Shown piece after piece: positions 25,908-33,938 of a stretch of DNA of 64,000 nt (the stretch's first letter is position 1; every line of letters begins with the position of its first letter). The stretch lies in the NCBI GenBank assembly GCA_963676725.1, contig OY781463.1, positions 4,154,001 through 4,218,000 on the forward strand, read 5' to 3'. The notes under the pieces were generated by a model that did no database searches, was not told where the DNA came from, and worked only from the letters and a program-made list of their open reading frames with translations. The DNA is from G963662905 sp963676725 (GTDB lineage Bacteria; Bacteroidota; Bacteroidia; Bacteroidales; WRLA01). The position numbers were made by a program, and so were the translations under genes.

Positions 25908-25957
25908 CTTGCTTCGAGTACCTTGCTTCGAGTACCTCAGCACAGTGCAGCACAGTG
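25908..25957. repeat. Two adjacent tandem duplications
   Basis: A 14-bp unit CTTGCTTCGAGTAC occurs twice in tandem (25908-25935), and two bases later a 10-bp unit CAGCACAGTG occurs twice (25938-25957). This suggests replication slippage within a repeat cluster. Confidence 0.7.
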
Positions 25958-25992
25958 CTGCACAATGCAGTGCATCGCCTCTCACAGTCCTG

Positions 25993-26081
25993 TTGAGCCT
26001 GTCGAAACACCAAGTACCCATCGACAAGCTCAGGATAAACCAAGCGGATCTCGTATACAGCGGTTTCCCGAAAAATTCGGG
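25993..26081. repeat. REP-like inverted repeats
   Basis: TTGAGCCTGTCGA (25993-26005) faces TCGACAAGCTCA (26021-26032), the motif of a widespread Bacteroidota intergenic repeat. A second hairpin CCCGAA-AAA-TTCGGG follows at 26067-26081. The remaining stretch to 26349 contains a CTACAA/TTGTAG inverted pair at about 26297-26327 before the CPBP gene, and no other gene. Confidence 0.6.
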
Positions 26082-26349
26082 ATGGGGCAATTTTTTCGCA
26101 CATTTCGAGCAGGGACACATAGTCTCTTTTTCGTAGCCTTTCCAAGGTGATCGCTTCGCTAGTATACATCTCTAAAAAGCCTCGAAAAACAAATGCTCAT
26201 AGAACACAAATATTTGCTAACTTTATACCGTATTACAAGACAATTTGTCAAAAAACACTTTCTGCGGTTTCGTTTGCAGGCAGCATCGCACCTTAGACTA
26301 CAATGGCCTGAATATTATCGTTGTAGGGAATATGAAATAAGCAAAAATT

Positions 26350-27051
26350 ATGAATAAAACCGCACGAAATATTTTAGCAATCAGCATTGCAATTCTACCA
26401 ATCAACATCATAATGATTTGGTATCGACTAACGCAAACCGAAAGTTTTTCAACAACGGATATGACCGTTTATCCCTTGATTTTTGGTGGAGGAATAAGCC
26501 TTTTGATATTAGTCCTCAATAAACACTTGATTCAGGACACCTTCAAAGAAACCTTTAATTCAGGAAAAGGAAGTTGGTTTTGGGATATTTTAATCGGTTT
26601 CGGATTAACCATCGTTTATTTTGCGATGTTCTTTTTAGAAAGAGCAACACTTTATCAGTGGATACCGAATCACAATCCGCCAAACACCGAATTGATTCAT
26701 ACAATGATGGAATTGGCAAATAATCCCTTATTGATGATTATTTGGTTTGGGCCTGTTTTGTGGATAGGCATTGCGCTTTTTGAAGAATTATCGAGAGTAT
26801 TCTTATTGAAATGCCTCTGGAATATAAATGACAATAAAAATTGGCAATTTGCTGCCATACTTTTGGCTTCGACACTCATTGGGGTCGCGCATTTATACCA
26901 AGGAACAGCCGGAATAATATCTATAGGGTTAAAAAGCGTAGTAATCAGTATTTACTTTTATAAATACCGGAGGTTATTACCACTTATCATTTCACACGCC
27001 CTTTATGACGGAATACAGTTTGCTTTTTTCGTTGTGCAGTTTCAACATTAA
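26350..27051 (+). CDS. CPBP family intramembrane protease-like protein
   Basis: A 233-residue protein with about six to seven membrane helices. The CPBP/Abi signature is present in three conserved helices: FEELSR (E145/E146/R149), GVAHLYQG (H181) and ISHALYDG (H216). CPBP proteins are Rce1-like glutamic endopeptidases acting in the membrane. The first motif reads EExxR where the family usually has EExxxR, so the alignment of the catalytic glutamate is shifted and activity is uncertain. The gene is AT-rich and flanked by repeat clusters on both sides, which suggests a movable or acquired gene. Confidence 0.75.
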   Translation: MNKTARNILAISIAILPINIIMIWYRLTQTESFSTTDMTVYPLIFGGGISLLILVLNKHLIQDTFKETFNSGKGSWFWDILIGFGLTIVYFAMFFLERATLYQWIPNHNPPNTELIHTMMELANNPLLMIIWFGPVLWIGIALFEELSRVFLLKCLWNINDNKNWQFAAILLASTLIGVAHLYQGTAGIISIGLKSVVISIYFYKYRRLLPLIISHALYDGIQFAFFVVQFQH

Positions 27052-27061
27052 AAGGATTCAT

Positions 27062-27378
27062 GAGGTGTTCAATTGAGCACTTTTGCTAAGCAGTGAAATT
27101 TAGCCTATTCCTCTGAATGTTATTTTAAATTTCTCCCTCGGTCATTTAATGTAGTTTAACGATTATTCTATAGCACAAAAACATAAAACACTGTAAATAA
27201 GAAAAATGACCTCTGTCGAAAAGGACACTTCGGCTGTGCTTACTCCGGCTGTGTTCAGCACATTACAGCGATTTCTGTCGTTTTCGACCAAGGGATCGAA
27301 ACGAAGGGAAGATCTCTCGGTCGAAATCTAACGTTCAATTTAACAAGTGATTCGAATACCTTTTTATTTGAACACCTC
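27062..27378 (-). repeat. Dispersed MITE- or REP-like element, copy B
   Basis: About 317 bp, inverted relative to copy A (15927-16295). Its ends are a perfect 11-bp inverted repeat: GAGGTGTTCAA at 27062-27072 and TTGAACACCTC at 27368-27378. The outer parts align with copy A; the core differs and holds two direct copies of CGGCTGTG flanked by inverted CTGTCGAAAA/TTTTCGACC-like arms. It lies in the convergent gap between the CPBP and LOG-family genes, begins 11 bp after the CPBP stop and carries no ORF. No clear target-site duplication is visible. Confidence 0.75.
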
Positions 27379-27531
27379 AAAAATTTTAATAAGTATTCGT
27401 GAATTGCTTCGCATATTTCTGCGTTACTCTTTCCTTGAAAACTTTATTCCGGCAAGCTTACTTCAAGAAGTTCAGCGCAAGACTTCAACAACGAACATTC
27501 TGAATCAAACACTTGACTTTATAGACGGAAA

Positions 27532-28128
27532 CTATCTAGCGTCCTGTTTTTTAAGTTCATCCACCCACTTACTGTCAACTTCTGTTTTTTCAAAATTCAA
27601 AAGAGCCTTGATTAGGTCTTTTTCATTGCTTTCAACAACAATATTGCTCCGGTGTTCTGCTCTTAGAAAACCATCTTCAACGGCACGATCCAAAAAGGCG
27701 ATCAAAGAATCGTAAAAGCCGTTTACATTAAGCAGCCCAATAGGTTTTTCATTGATGCCCAACTGGTTCCATGTAAGCACTTCACTAATTTCATCGAGGG
27801 TTCCAAAACCTCCGGGCAAAGCAATAAAGGCATCGGAAAGCTCGCCCATAAGCAATTTGCGTTCGTGCATGCTGTCTGTACGGATAATTTCGCTTATTCC
27901 TTCGTGCAGTATTTCTTTGCTAATGAGCATTTCGGGCATAATCCCGATTACATTTCTGTTTTGGTCAATCATAATATCGGCCAAAATACGCATGAGGCCT
28001 ATATTACTGCCGCCATAAACAAGGTCCATTTCCATTTCAGCCAAGTGCGAAGCAAGTCTTCTGGCACTCTCTTTATAAATTTCTTTATTGCCTGTGCTTG
28101 ATCCGCAGAATACACAAATATTTTTCAT
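27532..28128 (-). CDS. LOG family nucleotide 5'-monophosphate phosphoribohydrolase
   Basis: A 198-residue Rossmann-fold protein with the LOG (formerly lysine-decarboxylase-like) signature PGGFGTLDE at 105-113 and the preceding MHERK (R90/K91). The N-terminus ICVFCGSSTGN is the family's nucleotide-binding loop. LOG enzymes cleave AMP or cytokinin riboside monophosphates to base and ribose 5-phosphate. It stands alone, divergent from manA, with a TAnnTTTG element (28154-28161, minus strand) 25 bp upstream of the start. Confidence 0.9.
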   Translation of the reverse strand: MKNICVFCGSSTGNKEIYKESARRLASHLAEMEMDLVYGGSNIGLMRILADIMIDQNRNVIGIMPEMLISKEILHEGISEIIRTDSMHERKLLMGELSDAFIALPGGFGTLDEISEVLTWNQLGINEKPIGLLNVNGFYDSLIAFLDRAVEDGFLRAEHRSNIVVESNEKDLIKALLNFEKTEVDSKWVDELKKQDAR

Positions 28129-28153
28129 TTTATCCTTTGTATTAGTTTGTTCG

Positions 28154-28161
28154 CAAATGTA
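28154..28161 (-). promoter_or_regulatory. Candidate -7 element of the LOG-family gene
   Basis: TACATTTG on the minus strand, a perfect TAnnTTTG match 25 bp before the start codon. The -33 TTTG is not at the expected distance. Confidence 0.35.
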
Positions 28162-28344
28162 TTGTTCTCATAGCCCGATAGTCCCGGATGCACAAATAAT
28201 TCATGCTTGAAAGAAATCAAGTGATTTATGTTGATATACTTCTTGCATATTTTTGGCAAAGGTAAAAATCCCTGAAGAGTTCCACTCCACTACTTCTTAA
28301 GATTTTGTACTTTTACGCTTTGTTTTTTCAAAATAATCTGCACT

Positions 28345-29325
28345 ATGAACAAATTATATCCTTTAAAGTTTTATCCCCTTCTGAAAGAAAAAATCTGGGG
28401 TGGCACAAAAATGAAGAGTCTGGCAGGAATTGATTTTGACCCTTTGCCAAATTGTGGGGAGGCGTGGGTTATTTCAGGTGTGCAGGGAAATGAAACTGTT
28501 GTTGCCAATGGTTGGTTAGCCGGAAATAACCTAAACGAACTTATCGAAATTTATATGGATGAGCTTGTTGGCGAAAAGGTTTATGAGAAATTCGGGGAAG
28601 AGTTTCCTTTGCTAATCAAGTTTATTGATGCAAACGACTATTTATCCATACAGGTGCACCCTGATGATGCCCTAGCGCAAAAACGCGGTTTGACTGCCGG
28701 AAAAACGGAAATGTGGTATATCATGGATGCCGATAAAGACTCCGAATTAATCAGCGGCTTTCGTGAGAAAATTGATAAAGAAGAATATCAAAAACTACTT
28801 CAAGAGAAGAAACTTCGCGAGGTCTTAAATGTCGAGAAAGTAAAGAAAGGAGACGTGTATTATATGCCCTCAGGGCGGGTCCATGCCATTGGTCCCGGGA
28901 TTTTTCTCGCCGAAATCCAACAAACATCAGACGTAACCTATCGTATTTATGACTGGGATCGGGTCGATGAGCAAGGCAATGGAAGGGAACTGCATATCGC
29001 AGAAGCACTCGATGCCATAGATTTTGAAGTGCATAAAGACTATAAAACGACCTATAAATCAAAATTGAACAGCACTTCAAAAGTTGTAAACTCCCCCTAT
29101 TTTAAGACCAATATTCTGGAGTTTGATCAGGCTATTGCTAAAGATTATGAGGAAATGGATTCCTTTATCCTCTATATCTGTGTGGAAGGGGTATGTAACA
29201 TACTTGCTGAAGAAACAGAAACCGGTTTACGAATGGGTGAAGCAGTTCTTATACCCAATGGGATCACAAAAGCGCAGCTCTTTCCTAAAGAAAGATGTAA
29301 ATTATTAGAAGTGTTTGTACCCTAA
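28345..29325 (+). CDS. manA: Mannose-6-phosphate isomerase, class I
   Basis: A 326-residue cupin enzyme. Zinc ligands are in place: Q103 and H105 in SIQVHPDD, E122 in KTEMWY and H180 in SGRVHAIG; the closing AEIQQTSDVTYRIYDWDRVD is a hallmark of this short bacterial form. It interconverts mannose 6-phosphate and fructose 6-phosphate, linking glycolysis to GDP-mannose and surface glycans. It is a single gene followed by tRNA-Pro. Confidence 0.95.
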   Translation: MNKLYPLKFYPLLKEKIWGGTKMKSLAGIDFDPLPNCGEAWVISGVQGNETVVANGWLAGNNLNELIEIYMDELVGEKVYEKFGEEFPLLIKFIDANDYLSIQVHPDDALAQKRGLTAGKTEMWYIMDADKDSELISGFREKIDKEEYQKLLQEKKLREVLNVEKVKKGDVYYMPSGRVHAIGPGIFLAEIQQTSDVTYRIYDWDRVDEQGNGRELHIAEALDAIDFEVHKDYKTTYKSKLNSTSKVVNSPYFKTNILEFDQAIAKDYEEMDSFILYICVEGVCNILAEETETGLRMGEAVLIPNGITKAQLFPKERCKLLEVFVP

Positions 29326-29410
29326 AGTTATTACGAAAGTGTTCATTTTTAATGTATTGGCGGGAAAGTTGAAGCCGATTATTTATATCATTCAGATTTG
29401 GCTCCGCTTT

Positions 29411-29441
29411 CTTGTTTCCTGTGAAAAAAGAATTAATTTTG
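29411..29441 (+). promoter_or_regulatory. Promoter of tRNA-Pro
   Basis: CTTG (29411-29414), 19 nt, TAATTTTG (29434-29441): the same form of Bacteroidota promoter as that of the SDR gene at 1046-1076. Transcription would begin about 20 nt before the mature tRNA. Confidence 0.6.
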
Positions 29442-29468
29442 CAGCCTCAATAGTTCGCAATGAGAAAT

Positions 29469-29542
<74 letters not shown>

Positions 29543-29543
29543 C

Positions 29544-29574
29544 AAAAGCCTTACCAGTTGTTGGTTGGGCTTTT
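29544..29574 (+). terminator. Terminator after tRNA-Pro
   Basis: AAAAGCC (29544-29550) pairs with GGCTTTT (29568-29574), with an inner ACCA/TGGT pair, followed by further T. It starts two bases after the tRNA. Confidence 0.7.
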
Positions 29575-29706
29575 TTAATGAATAATAATTCGGCCTGTGT
29601 GGAAAATTATACCAAAATGAGGCATAATTGGAAAGAAACCCTCCTTAAAAAATGTTAACACGAACCTAAATGACTGAATAGCAGACAGGAAAAAAGTTCC
29701 CTAAAA

Positions 29707-29738
29707 TTTGTTTTTTAGACCGACCGGTCATATATTTG
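29707..29738 (+). promoter_or_regulatory. Perfect promoter with embedded operator for the TetR-family gene
   Basis: TTTG (29707-29710), 20 nt, TATATTTG (29731-29738) fully match the Bacteroidota consensus. Between the two boxes lies GACCGACCGGTC (29718-29729), a sequence typical of TetR-family operators, so the repressor would block its own promoter. The predicted start site coincides with the ATG at 29746, implying a leaderless or nearly leaderless mRNA. Confidence 0.7.
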
Positions 29739-29745
29739 TGGTCTC

Positions 29746-30339
29746 ATGACAAAGAAAGAACTTAAAAAGCTGGAAATCATAGAGAAGGGGTTTTCTTTGA
29801 TGAAGGTAAAAGGCTATAATGCTACAGGGGTTAATGAAATAATCCATTTGGCAGGTATTCCTAAAGGTTCTTTTTATTATTACTTCTCAAGCAAAGAAAG
29901 CTTTGCGATTGAAATACTTAATTACTATGCGGATCGCCTAATCGAAATTGTTGCTGAAACCCTCGCTGACACCAAAAAACCACCGCTTCAAAGAATTGTA
30001 TCTTTATACCAGAAGCAAATTGAAAATTATTCGCTGAATGAAGGCTTTTCTTATGGAGCTTTTGGCACTAGAATTTGCCAGGAAATAGGAAGTGAACACG
30101 AGCAGGTGAAAGAAGCAGTAGAATTGGTCTACAATCGATTGATAGAAGAACATGAAAGATGTCTTGAAGAAGCCCGAACTAAAGGGGGTCTCAATAAGGA
30201 TATTGACACCAATAAATTGGCCGAATTCATTATCTATAGTTGGGAAGGGGCTTTGATGAGATTAAATGGGAGCCAAAACCATGACCCCCTGATTACTTTT
30301 GATGATATGCTCAAGCATGTTATCTTAAACAGGGCTTAA
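29746..30339 (+). CDS. TetR/AcrR family transcriptional regulator
   Basis: A 197-residue regulator. The N-terminal helix-turn-helix spans about residues 8-52 (GFSLMKVKGYNATGVNEII, AGIPKGSFYYYFSSKESF), the standard TetR pattern; the C-terminal helices form the ligand domain and resemble the TetR_C group of YcdC/NemR-like proteins. Its own promoter carries a candidate operator. No efflux or enzyme gene lies directly downstream; the next gene is a C25 protease 105 bp on, so its target beyond autoregulation is unknown. Confidence 0.9.
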   Translation: MTKKELKKLEIIEKGFSLMKVKGYNATGVNEIIHLAGIPKGSFYYYFSSKESFAIEILNYYADRLIEIVAETLADTKKPPLQRIVSLYQKQIENYSLNEGFSYGAFGTRICQEIGSEHEQVKEAVELVYNRLIEEHERCLEEARTKGGLNKDIDTNKLAEFIIYSWEGALMRLNGSQNHDPLITFDDMLKHVILNRA

Positions 30340-30444
30340 TTGGTATGGGCGGTTTTAACGCTATAAAACTGTACACAGACGACTAAAGAGAGACAGCTTA
30401 AAAGGTGGTTAAAACAAGTGTTGAAAAAAACAAATTAATGGCCC

Positions 30445-33400
30445 ATGAAAAAAATACTTACTAGTGTACTGATGATGTTCATCTTTACGGGATTATTGTA
30501 TGCCGACATCATCAAAAAAACCTACCACTTTAATGATTATAAGATCATTAATCATGGCGAGTATATCAGCTTTAACATCGATGGCTGCCTGAATACCGCC
30601 GAACAAGGAAAACCTGCCATCCCTTATTGCAGTATATCGCTACTGATCGAAGACAACCACAAAGTTGATTATGTAGAGATTACACCAAAAAAACCTATTG
30701 TTATTGATCTGGACAAACAGATTGCGCCTATGCAATATTCCAGCCCTCTTTCCAAAGGTTCAAGCGGTACATTTTTGAAAGACGAATCAGTTTATACTGA
30801 TTTGCAGGCATTTCCTACTGAAAAAGGCGGCGCTGTTGAAACGGCATCCATGAATGGCTATGAATTTTTATTGTCTTCATTTACGCCGGTAGAATACAGC
30901 CCTGTTGATAATAAGATCACACTTTATCAGGAAGTTACTATTACTGTGCATACTTCGCCAATGCGTAAGGCCGGATTGCGCGCTTCTGCCAATAAAGAAA
31001 TCACTTCAAGGGTCGCTGCATTTGCTCAAAACCCAGAAATGCTCAAAAACTATTCTGCCGCAAAATTACGCACAGAGTCCTATGATATGCTTATCGTAAC
31101 GGGCAGCTCTTTTGTTGATGGTTTTGCTGACCTTACGAGTATGTATCAGGAAAAAGGCTTTCGTTCCCTGGTTGTTGATCTTGACAGCATCAATACAACA
31201 ATGACCGGAACAGACACACCGGAGCGCATTCGGAATTTTATCATACAGGAATATAATACACACGATATTCAATTTGTGTTGCTTGGCGGCGATGTCGAAG
31301 TAGTCCCTTATCGTGGTTTCTATTGTGAAGTACAATCATCGTCTTTATATACAGACAACGACATCCCTGCTGATTTGTATTATTCTGCACTCGATGGAAC
31401 ATGGAACGACGACAATGATAACAATTGGGGCGAGCCCGGCGAAGATGATCTTTTGCCGGATATTGCCGTTGCCCGTATGACCTTTAATAATGCAAACGAA
31501 CAGGCCATTTTTGTGCATAAAAGCACTCAATACCAAACAAACCCTGTTCTGGGAGAACTCAAAAATCCTTTGATGGCCGGAGAAGATTTGTATAGCGGCC
31601 CACAAACCTGGGGCGCTCAATATCTTGAACTGCTTATTGGCTACCATGAAGATAATGGATATACAACCAATGGCATTCCTGAAAACCATAATATCGAAGA
31701 GATGTACGATCGCGATATGGGAAGCTGGAGCAAAAATGATATTATCAACAGGATTAATTCCGGAAAACAGTTTGTTCACCATAGTGGCCACGCAAATGCA
31801 AGCTCGGTAATGCGCCTAAATACTTCCGATATTACAAATGCAAATTTTTCACAGGCCAATGGCGTTGATCATAATTACACCTTAGTTTATACACATGGTT
31901 GTATTTGTGGCGCTTTTGATGAATCCGATTGCATTGCAGAACGTATGGTGGGTATTGATAATATGGCTGTTGCCGGAGCTTTTAACTCACGCTACGGTTG
32001 GTTTAACGAAGGACAAACCGAAGGCCCTTCTGCCCATATGCACAGGGAATTTGTTGATGCGCTTTATAATGATCAGGAAAACCATATTGGCACAGCACAT
32101 ATGATTTCAAAAATTGAAACATCTCCATGGGTTACTGCTCCGGGGCAGCACGAAGAAGGAGCGCTTAGATGGTGTTTCTATGATTGCAATATGTTTGGAG
32201 ACCCAGCCCTTGCAGTTTGGACAGACGAGCCGATGAATGGAATCAATGCCGTTTATGAGGAAGAAATTCCTGTTGGTTGGGAAACACTGAACGTAAAGGT
32301 GACGAAGTATAGCCAGCCAATAGAGAACTATCGTTGTGCTCTTTTAAAGGATGGCGTTTTGCATGGAAGCGCAATAACAGATGCTGATGGAAATGCACAA
32401 ATCCAAATTGATCCGCTGATCGAAAATATTGGCGATGCGCAACTTGTGATTTCTGGATATAATATCCTTTCACAATCTTTTCCTGTAGGTATTGTTGAAT
32501 CAGGAACCCCTGTTGTGAATTATTCTTCTTTTGCAATACGTGATGAAAACGGAAATAATAATGGTCAGGCCGATTATGGGGAAACCTTTAATCTGGATAT
32601 GGAACTGAAAAATATTGGCTATGCCGATGCTCACAATGTTGTGGCAACGCTCTCAACAACTAGTGAATATGCCACGGTTACTGACAGCGAAGAAAACTTT
32701 GGCGATATTGAGGCACTTGGAACAAGTTTACGTGAAAACGCATATACGGTTAGCTTAGCTGATAATGTACCGGATCAAAACTGGGTGATGCTCAGCCTTC
32801 ATATTACTGCCGATGAATTAAGCTGGGACAAAAACTTTATTATTCAGCCGAATGCGCCCAAAATGCTTGTTGGCGAAATCACTATTGATGATGCCGCATC
32901 AGGAAATGGAAACAATCGCCTCGACCCCGGGGAAAACGCACGCATCCTGATACGTTCTTATAATAAAGGCCATGCCGATGCCATAGCAACACAAGTAAAC
33001 TTGACTGTTGACAACGAGATGGTTGTTATTGCTAATGGGCAACAGCAAATAGATATCGGTGCAGGAAAATTCCGCGAACTTATTTTTGATGTTCAGGTAA
33101 ATCAGGATATACCTCTTTATAGCTTAGCCCATTTTAATTATAGCTTGAATTGTGATGATTATACTGACGTTGCACAGTTTACACAATCGATTGGTTTTAT
33201 TGATGAAGACTTTGAAAGCGGTAATTATTCAAGTTTCGATTGGGCATTTGACGGAACAGCCTGGGAAATCTGCACCGAAGCCCCATACGAGGGCAACTAT
33301 TGCTCTATGTCCGGCGATATCGGAGCAGGGCAAGAGTCGGTCATGCAGCTTACTCTGGATGTGTTGAGTGCAGATACCCTCAGCTTTTTCCACAAAGAAT

Positions 33401-33900
33401 CTACCGAAGACGGTTATGATAAACTTTCGTTTTCAATTGATGGAAACAAGCTTGGGGAATGGTCAGGAATTCATGATTGGTCGCGTTACAGTGTTCTGGT
33501 AGATGAAGGCATCCATAGTTTTAGCTGGATGTATAAAAAGGATATGTTTGAAGATGCAGGCGAAGACAAAAGCTGGGTAGATGAAATTATTTTTCCGCCG
33601 GTTTCTAGCCTCACAGCAATTGAAATATATGAAGGAGAGCAAAGCTTATGGCTCGAATCCCTTTATCCAAATCCGGTGCACGAAGGTCGGGTATATTTAA
33701 ACATTGGATCATCCCGTCAGCAAAACATGATTATTTCTGTTCATGATATGCGGGGCAGCAAGATTTCAGAACAAAGCATTTCCCTTGAAGCAGGAATACA
33801 GCAAACAGATATTTCATTATCGAAGGTGCAGGCCGGTGTTTATTATATTTCGATTCAAAGCGGAACTGCAAAAATTATCAAGAAAATTATTGTCAATTAA
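30445..33900 (+). CDS. T9SS-secreted C25 (gingipain-like) cysteine protease 1
   Basis: A 1151-residue secreted protease. After the signal peptide (residues 1-20) come a C25 propeptide-like domain (about 25-200) and a peptidase C25 domain (about 215-600). The candidate catalytic His is in HHSGHA (H449) and the Cys in THGCICGAF (C486), matching the gingipain CxxGxF pattern with ESDCIAE after it. Beta-sandwich domains follow, then a jelly-roll adhesin-like domain from about residue 915 (DEDFESGNYSSFDW) and a T9SS sorting domain from about 1070 (LYPNPV ... ending KIIKKIIVN). It is the first of three consecutive genes of this type and differs from the other two around the active site. Confidence 0.88.
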   Translation: MKKILTSVLMMFIFTGLLYADIIKKTYHFNDYKIINHGEYISFNIDGCLNTAEQGKPAIPYCSISLLIEDNHKVDYVEITPKKPIVIDLDKQIAPMQYSSPLSKGSSGTFLKDESVYTDLQAFPTEKGGAVETASMNGYEFLLSSFTPVEYSPVDNKITLYQEVTITVHTSPMRKAGLRASANKEITSRVAAFAQNPEMLKNYSAAKLRTESYDMLIVTGSSFVDGFADLTSMYQEKGFRSLVVDLDSINTTMTGTDTPERIRNFIIQEYNTHDIQFVLLGGDVEVVPYRGFYCEVQSSSLYTDNDIPADLYYSALDGTWNDDNDNNWGEPGEDDLLPDIAVARMTFNNANEQAIFVHKSTQYQTNPVLGELKNPLMAGEDLYSGPQTWGAQYLELLIGYHEDNGYTTNGIPENHNIEEMYDRDMGSWSKNDIINRINSGKQFVHHSGHANASSVMRLNTSDITNANFSQANGVDHNYTLVYTHGCICGAFDESDCIAERMVGIDNMAVAGAFNSRYGWFNEGQTEGPSAHMHREFVDALYNDQENHIGTAHMISKIETSPWVTAPGQHEEGALRWCFYDCNMFGDPALAVWTDEPMNGINAVYEEEIPVGWETLNVKVTKYSQPIENYRCALLKDGVLHGSAITDADGNAQIQIDPLIENIGDAQLVISGYNILSQSFPVGIVESGTPVVNYSSFAIRDENGNNNGQADYGETFNLDMELKNIGYADAHNVVATLSTTSEYATVTDSEENFGDIEALGTSLRENAYTVSLADNVPDQNWVMLSLHITADELSWDKNFIIQPNAPKMLVGEITIDDAASGNGNNRLDPGENARILIRSYNKGHADAIATQVNLTVDNEMVVIANGQQQIDIGAGKFRELIFDVQVNQDIPLYSLAHFNYSLNCDDYTDVAQFTQSIGFIDEDFESGNYSSFDWAFDGTAWEICTEAPYEGNYCSMSGDIGAGQESVMQLTLDVLSADTLSFFHKESTEDGYDKLSFSIDGNKLGEWSGIHDWSRYSVLVDEGIHSFSWMYKKDMFEDAGEDKSWVDEIIFPPVSSLTAIEIYEGEQSLWLESLYPNPVHEGRVYLNIGSSRQQNMIISVHDMRGSKISEQSISLEAGIQQTDISLSKVQAGVYYISIQSGTAKIIKKIIVN

Positions 33901-33938
33901 TCGAACCTTATATCTAATCTAAATTTAAATCAACAAAA

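Noticed and set aside
25868..26081. Insertion-sequence end or CRISPR-like repeats
   Set aside because: Repeat units differ from each other, there are no regular spacers and no transposase or cas gene nearby.
26297..26330. Integron attC recombination site
   Set aside because: The inverted CTACAA/TTGTAG pair lacks clear RYYYAAC and GTTRRRY core sites, and no integrase gene is in the window.
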